DNA of 64,000 nucleotides. It comes from Melampsora larici-populina 98AG31 (lineage: Eukaryota > Basidiomycota > Pucciniomycetes > Pucciniales > Melampsoraceae). The stretch's first letter is position 1, and every line of letters starts with the position of its first letter. A model generated the notes under the pieces. That model worked only from the letters and a program-made list of their open reading frames with translations, made no database searches and was not told where the DNA came from. Below, in pieces: positions 1-10,439 of this stretch. The translations under genes were made by a program, and so were the position numbers. Location of the stretch: NCBI RefSeq assembly GCF_000204055.1, contig NW_006768779.1:1-64000 (forward strand), read 5' to 3'.

Positions 1-2495
1 CGGATGAAACGTGTGAGTAAACAGCCCACACCAAAAGGTGAGCAACCTGGCTGACTACTGGCCATTCTGTCTCATGTAGGGCAGGATCTGTACAACACCA
101 CAAAGACGCGGGTGGATGAAATTCTGGAGGAAGTGGATCCAGAAGATGATGCCATCATGGAAGAGTTGGCTGAATTGCTCAAGGACCTCGACAAGTACAA
201 TTATTCTGTCACTACCAAAAAACAACACCTAGACAAGCTTATCTCTCAAGGTTGTGAAGGAGAGATTGAGATAGTGGTTTTTGACCCGGTCAACATAAGG
301 AAGCACAGGGAGCGTGGAAGAAACAGTATGTCTGTTCCTCAACATGATGAACTACCTGATCTGACTTGGTTTTATTAGTCACTTCTTCCCCACAGATACT
401 CACCAAGCGCAAAAGAACCATTGTTCATTACAAAGAACCACGTGTGGGGAAGGCCAAGGGCCAAAAGAAAGCATACAAGAGCACCAAAACAAATACTGCA
501 TTCGACAAGGACGCCATTGAAGAGGATCAACTCCAAAATGACGAATCAAACACATCAGATCACCCCACGCCATTAGTATTCAATGATAGCCACATGGACC
601 TGAGTAGTAAGCCATTTTATTGCTGGTTAGAGATGTTCCCCACCCTTCCTACCCACACCCACTCAGCCAAAACATGTCCACAATGTTTTCCACAGCAAAG
701 TATTATCCGCACTGCATCAGCCATTTGCTGGAAAGTGCCCTGACTAATCCTCGCCATAATGACCTTTTTGGCGAGGATTGGCCCAATAATGTGTATGAAT
801 AGTGCTCAGTCAAATCCTTGCCAAACTATTGGATTTGGCGAGGATTTGGCATCTTCAGCCTGATGATTTCCTTCTGGCCTCACATTGCTGTGTACCGTGA
901 ATGCCTTGAAGGGAAGTAGCTGATCATGTATTTCCTTTGTAGAAATCATCAAAGGTGTCACCCCTCATGAAGTAGTCTGCATCACCTCTTTCGCCATTCT
1001 CCTACCGTCCCATCAGTTTAATTGGGGACGTGCTTTGGGAGCTAGTGTTAGGAATATCATACACTGTTTAGGTCATGCCTTACCTCCTGTGAAGGCTACT
1101 GGGTCTCTTAGATCCTTGGAGCTTCACGTGGTCAAATTAAAAGAGATATGCAACCATAAAGACATGATAAACTTTCTAAAGACAGGTAAATCTTTTTATG
1201 TTCTTTGTATATGTACCTCAGAACTGACCACTTTTGTTGATGGGGCAGCACCTAACCTTCTGCAGCTATCTGCGGCAAATCAATTCTTAACCCAGGATTC
1301 TATCAAGTGGGAACTGCTCAAAGAATCAACCAATCATCCGTGGTCAAAAAGGAATGGAGTCTTTCGAGCCTTGCATTCAATGGCTTGTAGAACTGACGAC
1401 ACTATCCAATGGACATCTGAGTCTAGTATCAATAATAAACTCAAATGTGCCTATCTCACCATCAGGCAGATTCTTTTGGACTCCATTGGTGTGATATCTT
1501 ATCACACTGGACACAAGACCATCCAAATTCATACAACTGGTGTCAATGCAGTCCCCGATGACATGGTGAATTTAGCTAAGGGGATTGGCTGGGTTTATCA
1601 GCAAATCATGATACGTGATCAAGTAGAGGAGGAAAATGATTTGAAAAAGGTTCACAAGCACGGTATTGCATGGCTTCAAAAACGATATTTACAAGTCTTC
1701 TTGGGTGTTATGGTTATTTATGAAAATGAAATCTACAACCAAAAGTTTGAAGCTTATGTTCAGGAACCACGATCGCAGGCGGACATCAAGAAAGAAAAGA
1801 AAAGAATCAAAGAAGCCTCTTGTCTCAATCAGTTGTCTCAAAGCTGGGTCAATCATCATCCTGAAAGAGTCCTCAAAGCTTCAAGTCAGACCATTACAAA
1901 TACTAGTGACCTTGACAAACTCACTGATGATCAACAAAGAGTCCAGGCTGTGCGTGACGCCAGTGAAACTCGCAGCAATGCTCTACGGGCGCTCAGTCTA
2001 TTCCTCATGTTTGGCACTGCTGGCCTTTTTCACGTTTGGACAAACCGCCGCGAGGTTCTACTACACGACTCCTCCTATTTACTAAACTTGACATCTATTC
2101 TTGCTCTACGCCATCACAATTCAAAGGACAAAGACCCCAATGCTTTCCTTGGACGTGCATGGTGTCGCCTGGATGATTATGTAATTACGACACTTGGCCG
2201 ATTCCTCAACAACGATGGCAAATTCGTGGAAGACTTGGACTGGGCAGCAATGACTGAGCGCCTCAATGATGATTTTGAGGCTTCTAGGCTGACACCTCTG
2301 TTCATACTAGATCTTTATGAAGAGCTCTTCACCCTGGGACGGAGCAGAACACCAGAAGGGTATGAGGCGCCTCCAGTCAACTTTGCAGGTAGGAAAAACT
2401 TTCCAAACTTGACAATTGATTGCAAAAACTATGATCATGATTCTGGTTCAGATGTTTCATCTGGACTGTCTGAACCTGAGGATAATGAAAGTTGA
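1..2495 (+). CDS. P-family gene copy 1 (P1), 5' end outside the window
   Basis: Unrecognised family, present six times here. Exons inferred from GT-AG junctions shared with the other copies: up to 12, 80-325, 396-606, 943-1185, 1249-2495. Part 1 is acidic and probably coiled-coil (DPEDDAIMEELAELLKDLDK, then LISQGCEGEIEIVVFDP). Part 2 is a basic K/R stretch followed by a D/E/S-rich stretch. Part 3 begins EIIKGVT and contains HQFNWGRALG. Part 4 is a largely helical core of about 415 residues with the family blocks FRALHSMACRTDD, HKHGIAWLQKRYL, DASETRSNALRALSLFLMFG and TAGLFHVWTNRRE, ending in an acidic tail. No stop or frameshift is visible in the exons. No signal peptide or clear membrane helix. 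Function unknown. The neighbouring copies lie beside a helicase gene, so a role in the same element is inferred. The only copy in the window on the plus strand. Confidence 0.75.
746..847. repeat. Two class I hairpins in P1 intron 3
   Basis: Hairpin one has arms AATCCTCGCC at 746-755 and GGCGAGGATT at 770-779. Hairpin two has arms AAATCCTTGCCAAA at 812-825 and TTTGGCGAGGATTT at 834-847. Both lie in the intron between the acidic exon and the EIIKGVT exon. The same intron carries hairpins in the other five P copies. Confidence 0.8.
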
Positions 2496-3119
2496 AAGAA
2501 TGATCAATAATGGAGGTATAAGGGGAATTGGTGGCCCCATTTGTATTCGTTCCTATTTTGTCTTTTCTCTTCATGTCAATTGAATCATGATATTCCAAAG
2601 CTTTGATTAATGAGAGTTGATCAAAGTCATCTCCTAGTCCACTGTGACTGAAATTAGATAGGATATTATCCAAAACCTCCCCATCAATCTGTTGGTTCAT
2701 GGTGATAATTTGACAATCATGGTGGTCTGAAGCAATACCTTGCCCCAGCTTGTGAGCTAGATATGTGTGCACCAAAAAAGCTTTGTTCAGGCCAAATGGT
2801 CAGTAGCAAGGTAGGAAGGCCGAGAATCAGGTATCACCGCAACAATCCAATACATCAGAGCATGAATGATCAACAAGGCCTTTCATCACCACCGGAGCAC
2901 TATGACATCCTGCCCATAGTGTTTAATCCAGCAAATCCACCCTACATCACATGAATTGGGAATTGTCTCTATGTTGCAGTCTCCTCTTCTTGCCCCCAAT
3001 ACCTTCTGGACCGGCTTGAAGTTGCTTTAAGAATTATCCAGGACAAAATTCCAAAAAAAAAACAATCAAATCAACAAGAATCTTGAAGCTGGGAAGGAAT
3101 TAGCACCGTCCAAAATTGA
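2496..3119. other. P1 downstream region, no gene recognised
   Basis: Open frames on both strands (for example minus 2377-2775 and plus 2763-2954) have no recognised domain, and the first overlaps the end of P1 antisense. A run of nine A's follows at 3054-3062. I see no supported gene. Confidence 0.4.
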
Positions 3120-4470
3120 ATGGATGGACCATGGCGGAAATTTAAGAACTGAACAACTTTTCATGGACATGATCTTAACCATGGAGGAGGACAAGCCCTC
3201 AAAGCTTGATAAATTTGAGTTACAAGCCTTCAACACTATCACCAAGAATGCGAAAGCTTTCCAAGATGCTAAAGATTTAAAGAAGATTAAGAAAAGAAGA
3301 CACATTCAGCCTACACTTTCAAGCAAAAAGCTTTCAAAACCACTCTCAGCTCCGAAGAAACCTGACAAGCGATCTGCAATGTTCAAGGAACATTGATGTC
3401 ATGGATTGGTACCATGCCAATGGAAAGAATCAATCAAAGACTGCTAGAAAATTACTCATCAGTTCTTGGATATTGCAAGAACTTGCAATTTGAAAAAATT
3501 TGACGACTTCAGGAGGAAAGCGGGGAAAGGATGTCACATTTCCCAAAGTCAATTGACTTCTTGATACATACATCCAGAATGCAAATCAAAAGGTATGCTC
3601 CTACCTGGCAAAGAAATCAAGGAACAATGGCGTGAATTTGCCCGACTCCAATGCCAAGCAGCTCCTGGCTGAGTCTCAAGGTGGCTTGACTGTTCCAGAG
3701 GAGAAAGATCTTACGTGAATACAAAAAACATGGGGAAGCTGCTTCAGCTTCTCAGGGAAAAGTTGAGAGTGAAGTTGAACGTGTGCGTCTGATTACAACA
3801 TGGATGAGCAGTCTATTTTATGCGTAAGTTTTCATTTCATTTATACATTTGTATATATTATTTTTATTTCATTCTTTGACTGTTCCATAATTTAGACTAC
3901 CACCTGACCAAGGCCTCACCCAACAAGGTGGTCATGGGGTCAAAGCCTCAAAGGATCACATCACTGTCCTCTTAGCTTGTAAGACTGATGGATCCAATTG
4001 CCTCGGAACTCCTGTCTGTTTTATTGGTCAATATAAAAGTCACCGCTGCTTCAATAGAGTCACACCTCAAGCTTTAAAAATCAAACACTATGTAAGGAAG
4101 AATGTGTGGATGGACACAAAGATTTTCCAACAATGGATTGGATCTTGAGATCATCAACTCGGACATGAAGGGCGTCATTATTCTGCTCATCAATCACTTC
4201 TCTGGTCATTCAGTGCCTGAGGGGTTTTTAAAGCACATCCAAATGAAAATCTTTAAGCTCAATCTCGCTGTGCATGTCCAACCATTGGACGCGGGTATCA
4301 TCAACCCTTTCAAGGCTCAATATTGACAATGATTCCTTTCCCTTTTGCTCTAAATATTCAAGGATCATGTGGAAGTATCTAAATTTCACACCATTGATAT
4401 CTTCACTGGCATGCGCATGGCTAAGCTTGCATGGTCTTCAGTCAGTCAACATCAAGAATTGTTGGTGTCA
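3120..4470 (+). pseudogene. Pogo/Tigger-type DDE transposase relic
   Basis: Conceptual translation in shifting frames matches the pogo (DDE_1) transposase layout. YNMDEQS at about 3790-3815 is the first acidic block. It is followed by an apparent intron (donor at about 3822, acceptor at about 3895) and by PPDQGLTQQGGHGVKASKDH and ITVLLACKTDGSNCLGTPV at 3900-4015. KNVWMDTKIFQQWIGS precedes the second catalytic block, which reads INHFSGHSV where the family has LLLDNFSGH, so the Asp is lost. HVQPLDAGIINPFKAQY at 4273-4326 is the classical end block. A TGA after IFQQWIGS and frame changes elsewhere show it is dead. The ORF at 3124-3396 may be part of its N-terminal region. No flanking TIR or TA duplication was located. 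Confidence 0.75.
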
Positions 4471-4499
4471 TACAGGGATCGTGGATTTTGGAGAATAGG

Positions 4500-5400
4500 A
4501 ATGACCAGATGGAAGTAATGTAATTCTTCCTCTTTTGTTGTGTTGTAATTGAATATAACCTGTTGTATTTGGAATATACATAACAGATTGTTGAATCCCA
4601 AGCTTTTGAATCCACAAGGCAAGAATAACCTGTTTCAGTAACAGCAGAGGAATGGTTTGAGGCACAGTCAATTAGAAGTTGAGGCTGCTCAGACGGAGCA
4701 GTATGAACTTACGATTTCTGCTATGATCCATAATAACCACAAAGCAATGCAAAATGGGGAATAAGTAGGTCAGAGCCACAATCCATTGATGGAGAAGAAG
4801 TGGTTTAGGTGATAAGCATTAAGAAATAGGCTGGTGAGGTGGATTGTGTAGAATTGATAGGAATCTTGTAAAGAATCCATGATGAAGTGTGGAGTTGATT
4901 TTTCAAAACTCAGGCCAAATACAATGTATGTATCTGGAGTCTGAATAGTTGAATGAGTTGAACAATCAAGTTGCAGTCTTGAGTGTGTTCCTGAAAATTG
5001 AATCTAAACTCAAACAAAGAGAGACAAAAGGTCGATTGGGGAAATTCGATTGAAGAACTCCCACTGAGCAGCATGCTCCTCATCTCAACATCAATCCTAT
5101 CACTTGGTTAAAACTGATCATGTCAGGTATTTTCACCTTCAGGGGGTGTAGTCCTTAAATCAGAGCTGGGGTACGCTAACCAAAGCAAACAGCTAACATC
5201 AGTTCTTGATGGCTGTTGGTGTACATGTAGAAATCCAGCTAACCCTACAAACATAGCTGTACCAAGTTATCACAAACTCCAAGATCTGCCAGTGTAGATC
5301 ACCATGTCTAACAGAAAGTGTCCTGTTAGATGTACCAAAAAATTACGCTACCAGCTTCTCTAACACTTTTTTGGCGTAATTGGTCCAGCTTTGCTTTCTC
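4500..5400. other. No gene recognised
   Basis: Only short, unrelated open frames without recognisable domains. No promoter, RNA gene or clear repeat seen. It separates the pogo relic from a hairpin cluster. Confidence 0.4.
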
Positions 5401-5474
5401 CAATCAGGTTTTGAACCCATTTATTCCCGCGGTGTCAGCCAAGGGATCAAGCCATATACACAAGGACATAGTTC

Positions 5475-5710
5475 CTATGGCTATACATTTAAAACCCTCT
5501 ACAGCCATGATTTCTATGTCTTCAGAGGGTTTTAAATGTATGGCTACACTTTAAACCCCTCCACAGCCATGATTTCTATGGTTTTAGAGGGTATTACATG
5601 TATAGGCATGAATGTATGCCTATAGAGGGGCTCCCCAACAAAGACATAAGCCCTCTTTAGCCATACATTTCCCTTTCCACCAAGAGGTATGGCTTCAGAG
5701 GGGTTTGACT
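5475..5710. repeat. Hairpin cluster with GCCATACATTT-type arms (class V)
   Basis: The first hairpin has a left arm at 5479-5500 and a right arm at 5524-5545. The arms are about 22 nt with two mismatches, built on CATTTAAAACCCTCT and its complement, and the loop contains CAGCCATGATTTCTATG. A second, weaker hairpin at about 5552-5598 reuses nearly the same loop (CAGCCATGATTTCTATGG). A third partial copy runs through 5600-5710. It lies just past the 3' end of P2. Confidence 0.65.
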
Positions 5711-6299
5711 GCAGAAGTAACAACAGAGGATCTACTTGGCCACGGGATGACCCAAAGCTTGCCATTACAAATCAGGTGGCAAGCTTTTGTTGTTGCAGAA
5801 CCCAAATATGGTCAAGAGTTCAAGGTTCACTTGCTAGCACCCTCAAGGGTGGTGTGTATGACTTATGATATGAAATTGCTTCAATTGACCCACACTACCA
5901 CTATCTACAAAGTACACTACTACGACCCAAGAAATTTACAGCAGCCTTATCCTGTCTACTCAAAGTGCCTGGCCTTTGCTCATTGGGGTCTGAACATCAC
6001 TCAGATGAAGAGCCTGGCTGGGGATCCTGATCCACCTCTTCATCATCTTCCACATCAGGGACATCCTCATGATCAATCTCCAAATCAGGGAAGCGTTGTT
6101 TACCCGCAAGCATGACTTGAGGTGCTTCTGAACCACACGGGGACCTGCTATGTCCAGGATGTGCAAGTTCATCGTATATGTCCATAATGAACAGTGCGGA
6201 GAGGGAGGCAGTATCAAAGTCTTCATTGAATATAGTGGTCATGTTGTACCAGTTAATATCGTCCTTGAATTCCCCGTGCTTGTTGATAAACAGACCTAA

Positions 6300-6551
6300 C
6301 ACTGTGCAGATGTAGTATTTTTCCACCATGCAAAATGATTAAAATTAATGTCAAAATGATTAAAAATGCTGTGTTAATGCATAAAAATGCACTATTAATG
6401 CACCATTCATGTGGAAAAATGCAGCATCAATGCAGTAAAATGCAGTGTTAATGCACACACAAAATGAATTCAGAATTCTACCTTTTTCAATTTTGTTTGT
6501 CCTTCAGGTCAATCATTTTTCACTTGGGAAAAATACTACATCTGCCCAGTG
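6300..6551. mobile_element. 252-bp MITE with 25-bp TIRs and TAA target duplication
   Basis: The left end begins CACTGTGCAGATGTAG. The right end, reverse-complemented, begins CACTGGGCAGATGTAG. The 25-nt TIRs differ at one position. TAA flanks it on both sides (6297-6299 and 6552-6554). The interior has AATGCAGTGTTAATGCAC-like repeats (about 6345-6460) and no coding capacity. A 3-bp TWA duplication is typical of PIF/Harbinger, while CACTG ends and a 3-bp duplication also suit CACTA-like elements, so the superfamily is open. It is inserted in the core exon of P2. Confidence 0.85.
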
Positions 6552-7899
6552 TAAAGTCGTGATCACAAGATCATCCAGCCGACACCAAGCGCGTTTGTAA
6601 AAGGCATTTCGATCTCTGTTTTCAGAATTATGATATCGGAGGGCCAAGATTGAACACATGTTGATGAGGTGGGATGGGTCGTGTAAGATGACATCCCTCC
6701 GGTTGGTCCAGACATGGAATAGGCCAGCTGTTCCATAGAGCAGAAACAGGCTCAGAGCACGAAGTGCATCACTACGGGTCTCGCTAGCGTCGCGAGTGGC
6801 CTGCACCTTGCATTGATCTTCAGTAAGGTCTTGTGCAACACCGTTCGTGACTGACTTTCCAGCACTCTTGAGTGCTCGCTGCGGATGAAGATTCACCCAG
6901 TTGAGAGATAATTGATTTAGACAAGAGGCATCCTTCAAATCCTTCCTTTCATTCCAAATTTCCGCTTGAGTCCTTGCCTCATTGTTGATGAAATCATCAA
7001 ATTTTTTGTTGTAAACATGACCTTCGTAGATTAGCATCAACCCAATGATCACCAGTAAGTAACGTCTTTGAAGCCAAGCAATGCCATGCTTATGAACCTT
7101 TTTGTTCTCATTTTCTTCCTCCCCTTGAACACGCACCATGATTTGTAGATATAGCCACCCAATACCTTTAGACAAAGCCACCATATCTTCAGGAACAGCA
7201 TGAATACCAGTAGTGCTAATATTGATATCCGCATGTTCAGTATGATAAGATATCAAGTCAATACTATCACAAAGTATTTGCTTCAATGTACGAAAAGAGT
7301 TGTTAAGTTTACTTTTGAGGCTAGGTTCAGAGGTCCATTGAAGCGTGTTGTCAGTCCTACACGCCATTGAATGTAAAGCCCTGTAAAAACCACCCCTTTT
7401 GGCCCATGGGTGATTGATGGAAGCTTCAAGAATTTCCCAGTTGAGACAATCTTGAGTGAAAAACTGATTGTCAATGGACAGTTGAAGCAAGTTAGGAGCT
7501 ATGAAGGTATCAGAATGGAGTCAGAAACTAAACAGATTGCATTTTAATCCTTGAAAAGGACACACACCTGTTTTGAGAAAGTTCAGCATGTCTTTATGTA
7601 TGCAAACCTCCTTAAGTTTGGCAACATGTGCCTCTAATGACTTGACTGACCCCGCGGCCTTGAGGGGAGGTAAAGCGTGATTCAAGCAAAATATGATGTT
7701 CCTGATACTTGGGGCCAAAGCACGTCCCCAATTGAATTGATGTGAAGGAAGGCAATCAGTGAAAGCTTGGATACATGCGGACTCTTCAGCAGTGACCCCT
7801 TTGATGATTTCTGTTCAGGTCAAATGAAAAGCCATGTCAGCCATGCCCTAACCAATAACATTATTCCATAAAGGTATGTTGAAATGAGGTAGAAACCTA

Positions 7900-8008
7900 A
7901 ACCTCGCCAATATGGGTAATTGGCAAGCTTATGCCGGTTAGAGCCAGCAGTTAGTGGCCCAAGAAGCAGTACCAAAAGCTTGCCTAATTGTCCCACATGG
8001 CGAGGTTT
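7900..8008. repeat. Two class I hairpins in the P2 intron
   Basis: Hairpin one: ACCTCGCCAA at 7901-7910 pairs imperfectly with TTGGCAAGCTT at 7920-7930. Hairpin two: AAAAGCTTGCC from 7974 pairs with GGCGAGGTTT ending 8008. They sit in the intron equivalent to the hairpin-bearing intron of P1. Confidence 0.75.
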
Positions 8009-10023
8009 GGACAATCATTTGAAAAAACTGACTTTTTAGATCCACATCTGAGCTAAAGGGGAGATCACTAGTTGACGTGTTGGGCGAGGTACGGGTGTCC
8101 CTGTTGGTGTGTTCTTCGGCGCCGTCCTCAACATCGGATGCTGTCACATGTTCCGTACTTTTGTACAATTTGGCCTTGCCTTTGGACTTCCTGATGTGGC
8201 TTTCTTTGTAGGAGGGGTTGGCCCTTTGGCGCTTTGGACAAATCTGTCGAGATAGGGAACCTAGGGGGGATGCATTAGGTGGCTGGGGTGCGGGTGCATA
8301 AGACATACCACCTTTATATGACTGACCTGCACTGCCACTTGAGTGCCTACACTTCCGTATATTCACCAGGTCAAAGACTGCAATCTCTATCTCCCCCTCA
8401 CAACCTTGAGATATCAGGATATCTAGCTTCTTCTTCTTGTCTGTTACTGACGCATTGTTTTTCTCAAGATCCTTAAGAAGTTCAGCAAGCTCTTCCACAA
8501 TCGCATCATCTTCAGGATCTTCTTCTTCAAGAATGGTGTCGACTTGAGCCGTGGTAGAGTCATAGAGCTCCTGCCCTGGTGGAGATGATTTGGTCAATGT
8601 TGGGCTACACAGTTTAGCATGGGATGACCCGTGGATGACTCACACCTCCTGACACGCCTACTAGCCTTGGTGATTTCGATTGTGCGGGTGACAGCATGCT
8701 GAGTATTGGGGGACTAATGACAAGTCAGCGGGTAGCTACATTAGTTTGCAGTAGATATGGATCTCACATTGTCCGCTACGTTAGATCTCCTGTGTCCAGG
8801 CTTGTCATGAGATTCTTCTGCTTCAGAGTCCTTGAAGCCAGTGTGACAAATGAGTTTTCCATATAGACTTATCCAAGACTAAGCTCACCTGTATCACATT
8901 CCTGTTGCGACGGGTTAGATCCATCACTTGTGTTCTCTGATATGGGTCCTGAAGGAGTTTAGAAAATTAGTTTTTTTCCATGAATATTTGAGCAATAGCT
9001 TACCTCTTCAACAGATTGCTCTGTGTCCTGTGCCTGTGACCTTGATGGGCTCGGAGGGACTTGAGTGACCTGTAGTGCAGTATATCCATCAGGGATATGA
9101 GTGGAGAGAAGGTAGGGGTTATATTACATACCCAATCTTTGGTAGTCAGCTGGTGATCTTCTGGGTCCGGAGTAAGGGAAGGTCGTGGCATCTGTGCAGC
9201 TAAACATGTCAGTACACGTTGATTACACTACACAACACAAGTGTCTGTACAGACCCTTATGAATCCCAAGGAAGAGGTTCCTGAAACCTGAGGCAACAAA
9301 ACAATCCGCATCAGCCAGCCTGAATGCAGTATAATCTACACCTTGCCAAATACGCAGAATGGCAGGGTTTTTGACGGTGGTGCACTCACCACTCTGTTGT
9401 TGGTATCTGATTCATGTTGTGACTTTGGGAAAGGATGCGTTAGTGGGGACAGTAGTGATGTGCGTAAGTTTTCAACTGTGGGAGAGTCATTAATGTCTTG
9501 ATTAGACCTACCGCAACCCTGCCTGACAGCTCCTAGAAGTGGAATAAGGACAGGGAAATAAGAATCAGCCAGGGCAATTGATGTGCAAACGGATGAGATG
9601 GAGGTACTGTTGAATGAAGGCCTACCAGTTCATCACGTGAAGTTTCCAAAGAGTCTTCGGGGTCAATCATGGGTGGTGTCTATGTGGGTGTCTTGTAATA
9701 ATGTAAGTGATGATCAACGACCAACCACCTGACAAATTTCAAAAGTTAGAATGTGGAATAACGCTGAACTAACCCAATGCTCAGGTTTCCAACCGGCAAG
9801 ACTTATACAAATGGAACCAATGGAAAGTTGTGTGTTGAATGATGATAAAGTTGATGGATGTGGTTGGTTGATGGGCAAAAGGAGATCAAATAGTATAAAT
9901 GAGCCTCCTGGAAGCAGAATCCGGATTGGCCTGCGGAGTGAGTTGGTGCGGGGAGGAAGATTATCTGGAATAATCTAACTTTGGTCGGTCCATTGAGTTG
10001 ACTCAACATCTAATGAAACCTCT

Positions 10024-10040
10024 CATCAGGTTAGGTTTTG
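10024..10040. promoter_or_regulatory. 17-nt motif upstream of P2
   Basis: CATCAGGTTAGGTTTTG. Near-identical 17-mers occur upstream of P3 (20050-20066, one difference) and P5 (32201-32217, identical). Each lies a few hundred bases before the first recognisable P exon. A shared promoter element or simple inheritance by duplication are both possible. Confidence 0.4.
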
Positions 10041-10132
10041 TCTTGTACAGCTGCATATGTTTCTCATAACCTACTTGTGAGCTATCCTGCCTGTGACAGG
10101 CCAGGGTAGTCATCCAACACCCTATCAAAATG

Positions 10133-10260
10133 AAAAAGCTCGCCGTCTTAGCCTAGGAGGCGAGGATCTGAGTGCAGCGGACATTCCAGAATCCTTTCTG
10201 GAGGCAAGGTGTTATTCATGGTCAAAAGCTCGCCATAGTCAGCTGGTAGGCGAGCTTTTG
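10133..10260. repeat. Two class I hairpins 3' of helicase H1
   Basis: Hairpin one: AAAAAGCTCGCC at 10133-10144 with GGCGAGGAT at 10159-10167. Hairpin two: CAAAAGCTCGCC at 10223-10234 with GGCGAGCTTTTG at 10249-10260, perfect 12-bp arms. They lie between the end of H1 and the upstream region of P2. Confidence 0.8.
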
Positions 10261-10439
10261 GCAACTGACAGGTACTCCACAACTGAGTGGAGCTTGAGGC
10301 ACGTCACAAAAAAGATGACTACATTACATCCAGCAGGTAATTCCAGTTGGAACGTAGACTCAAGGGTTCAGCCTTTACAACCAGTCCTTGATGTTAAATA
10401 CCGCAAATAATCAGTCACATGTGGAACACAAAGTTACCT

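Larger units (their letters stand above)
5997..9191 (-). pseudogene. P-family gene copy 2 (P2), split by a MITE
   Basis: Same order of parts as P1. An N-terminal exon starting MPRPSLTPDPEDHQL may lie at about 9131-9191. Further parts: acidic coiled-coil at about 8580-8330 (DPEDDAIVEELAELLKDLEK), basic/acidic part to 8033, EIIKGVT-type exon 7568-7810, core exon from 7498. The core reads cleanly to LDDLVITTL, where a 252-bp element (6300-6551) interrupts it. It resumes as GLFINKHGEF and ends at 5997. Removing the element and one TAA copy rejoins the frame exactly, so the insertion is the lesion. Simple splicing at GT and AG sites seen inside the element does not restore the frame. Function unknown. 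It lies directly downstream of helicase H1 on the same strand. The 5' exons are uncertain. Confidence 0.7.

Noticed and set aside
2377..2775. 132-codon minus-strand ORF at the P1 3' end
   Set aside because: Antisense overlap with the supported P1 exon and no recognisable domain.
5612..6115. 167-codon plus-strand ORF overlapping the P2 end
   Set aside because: Runs through hairpin repeats and antisense to the P2 C-terminal exon.
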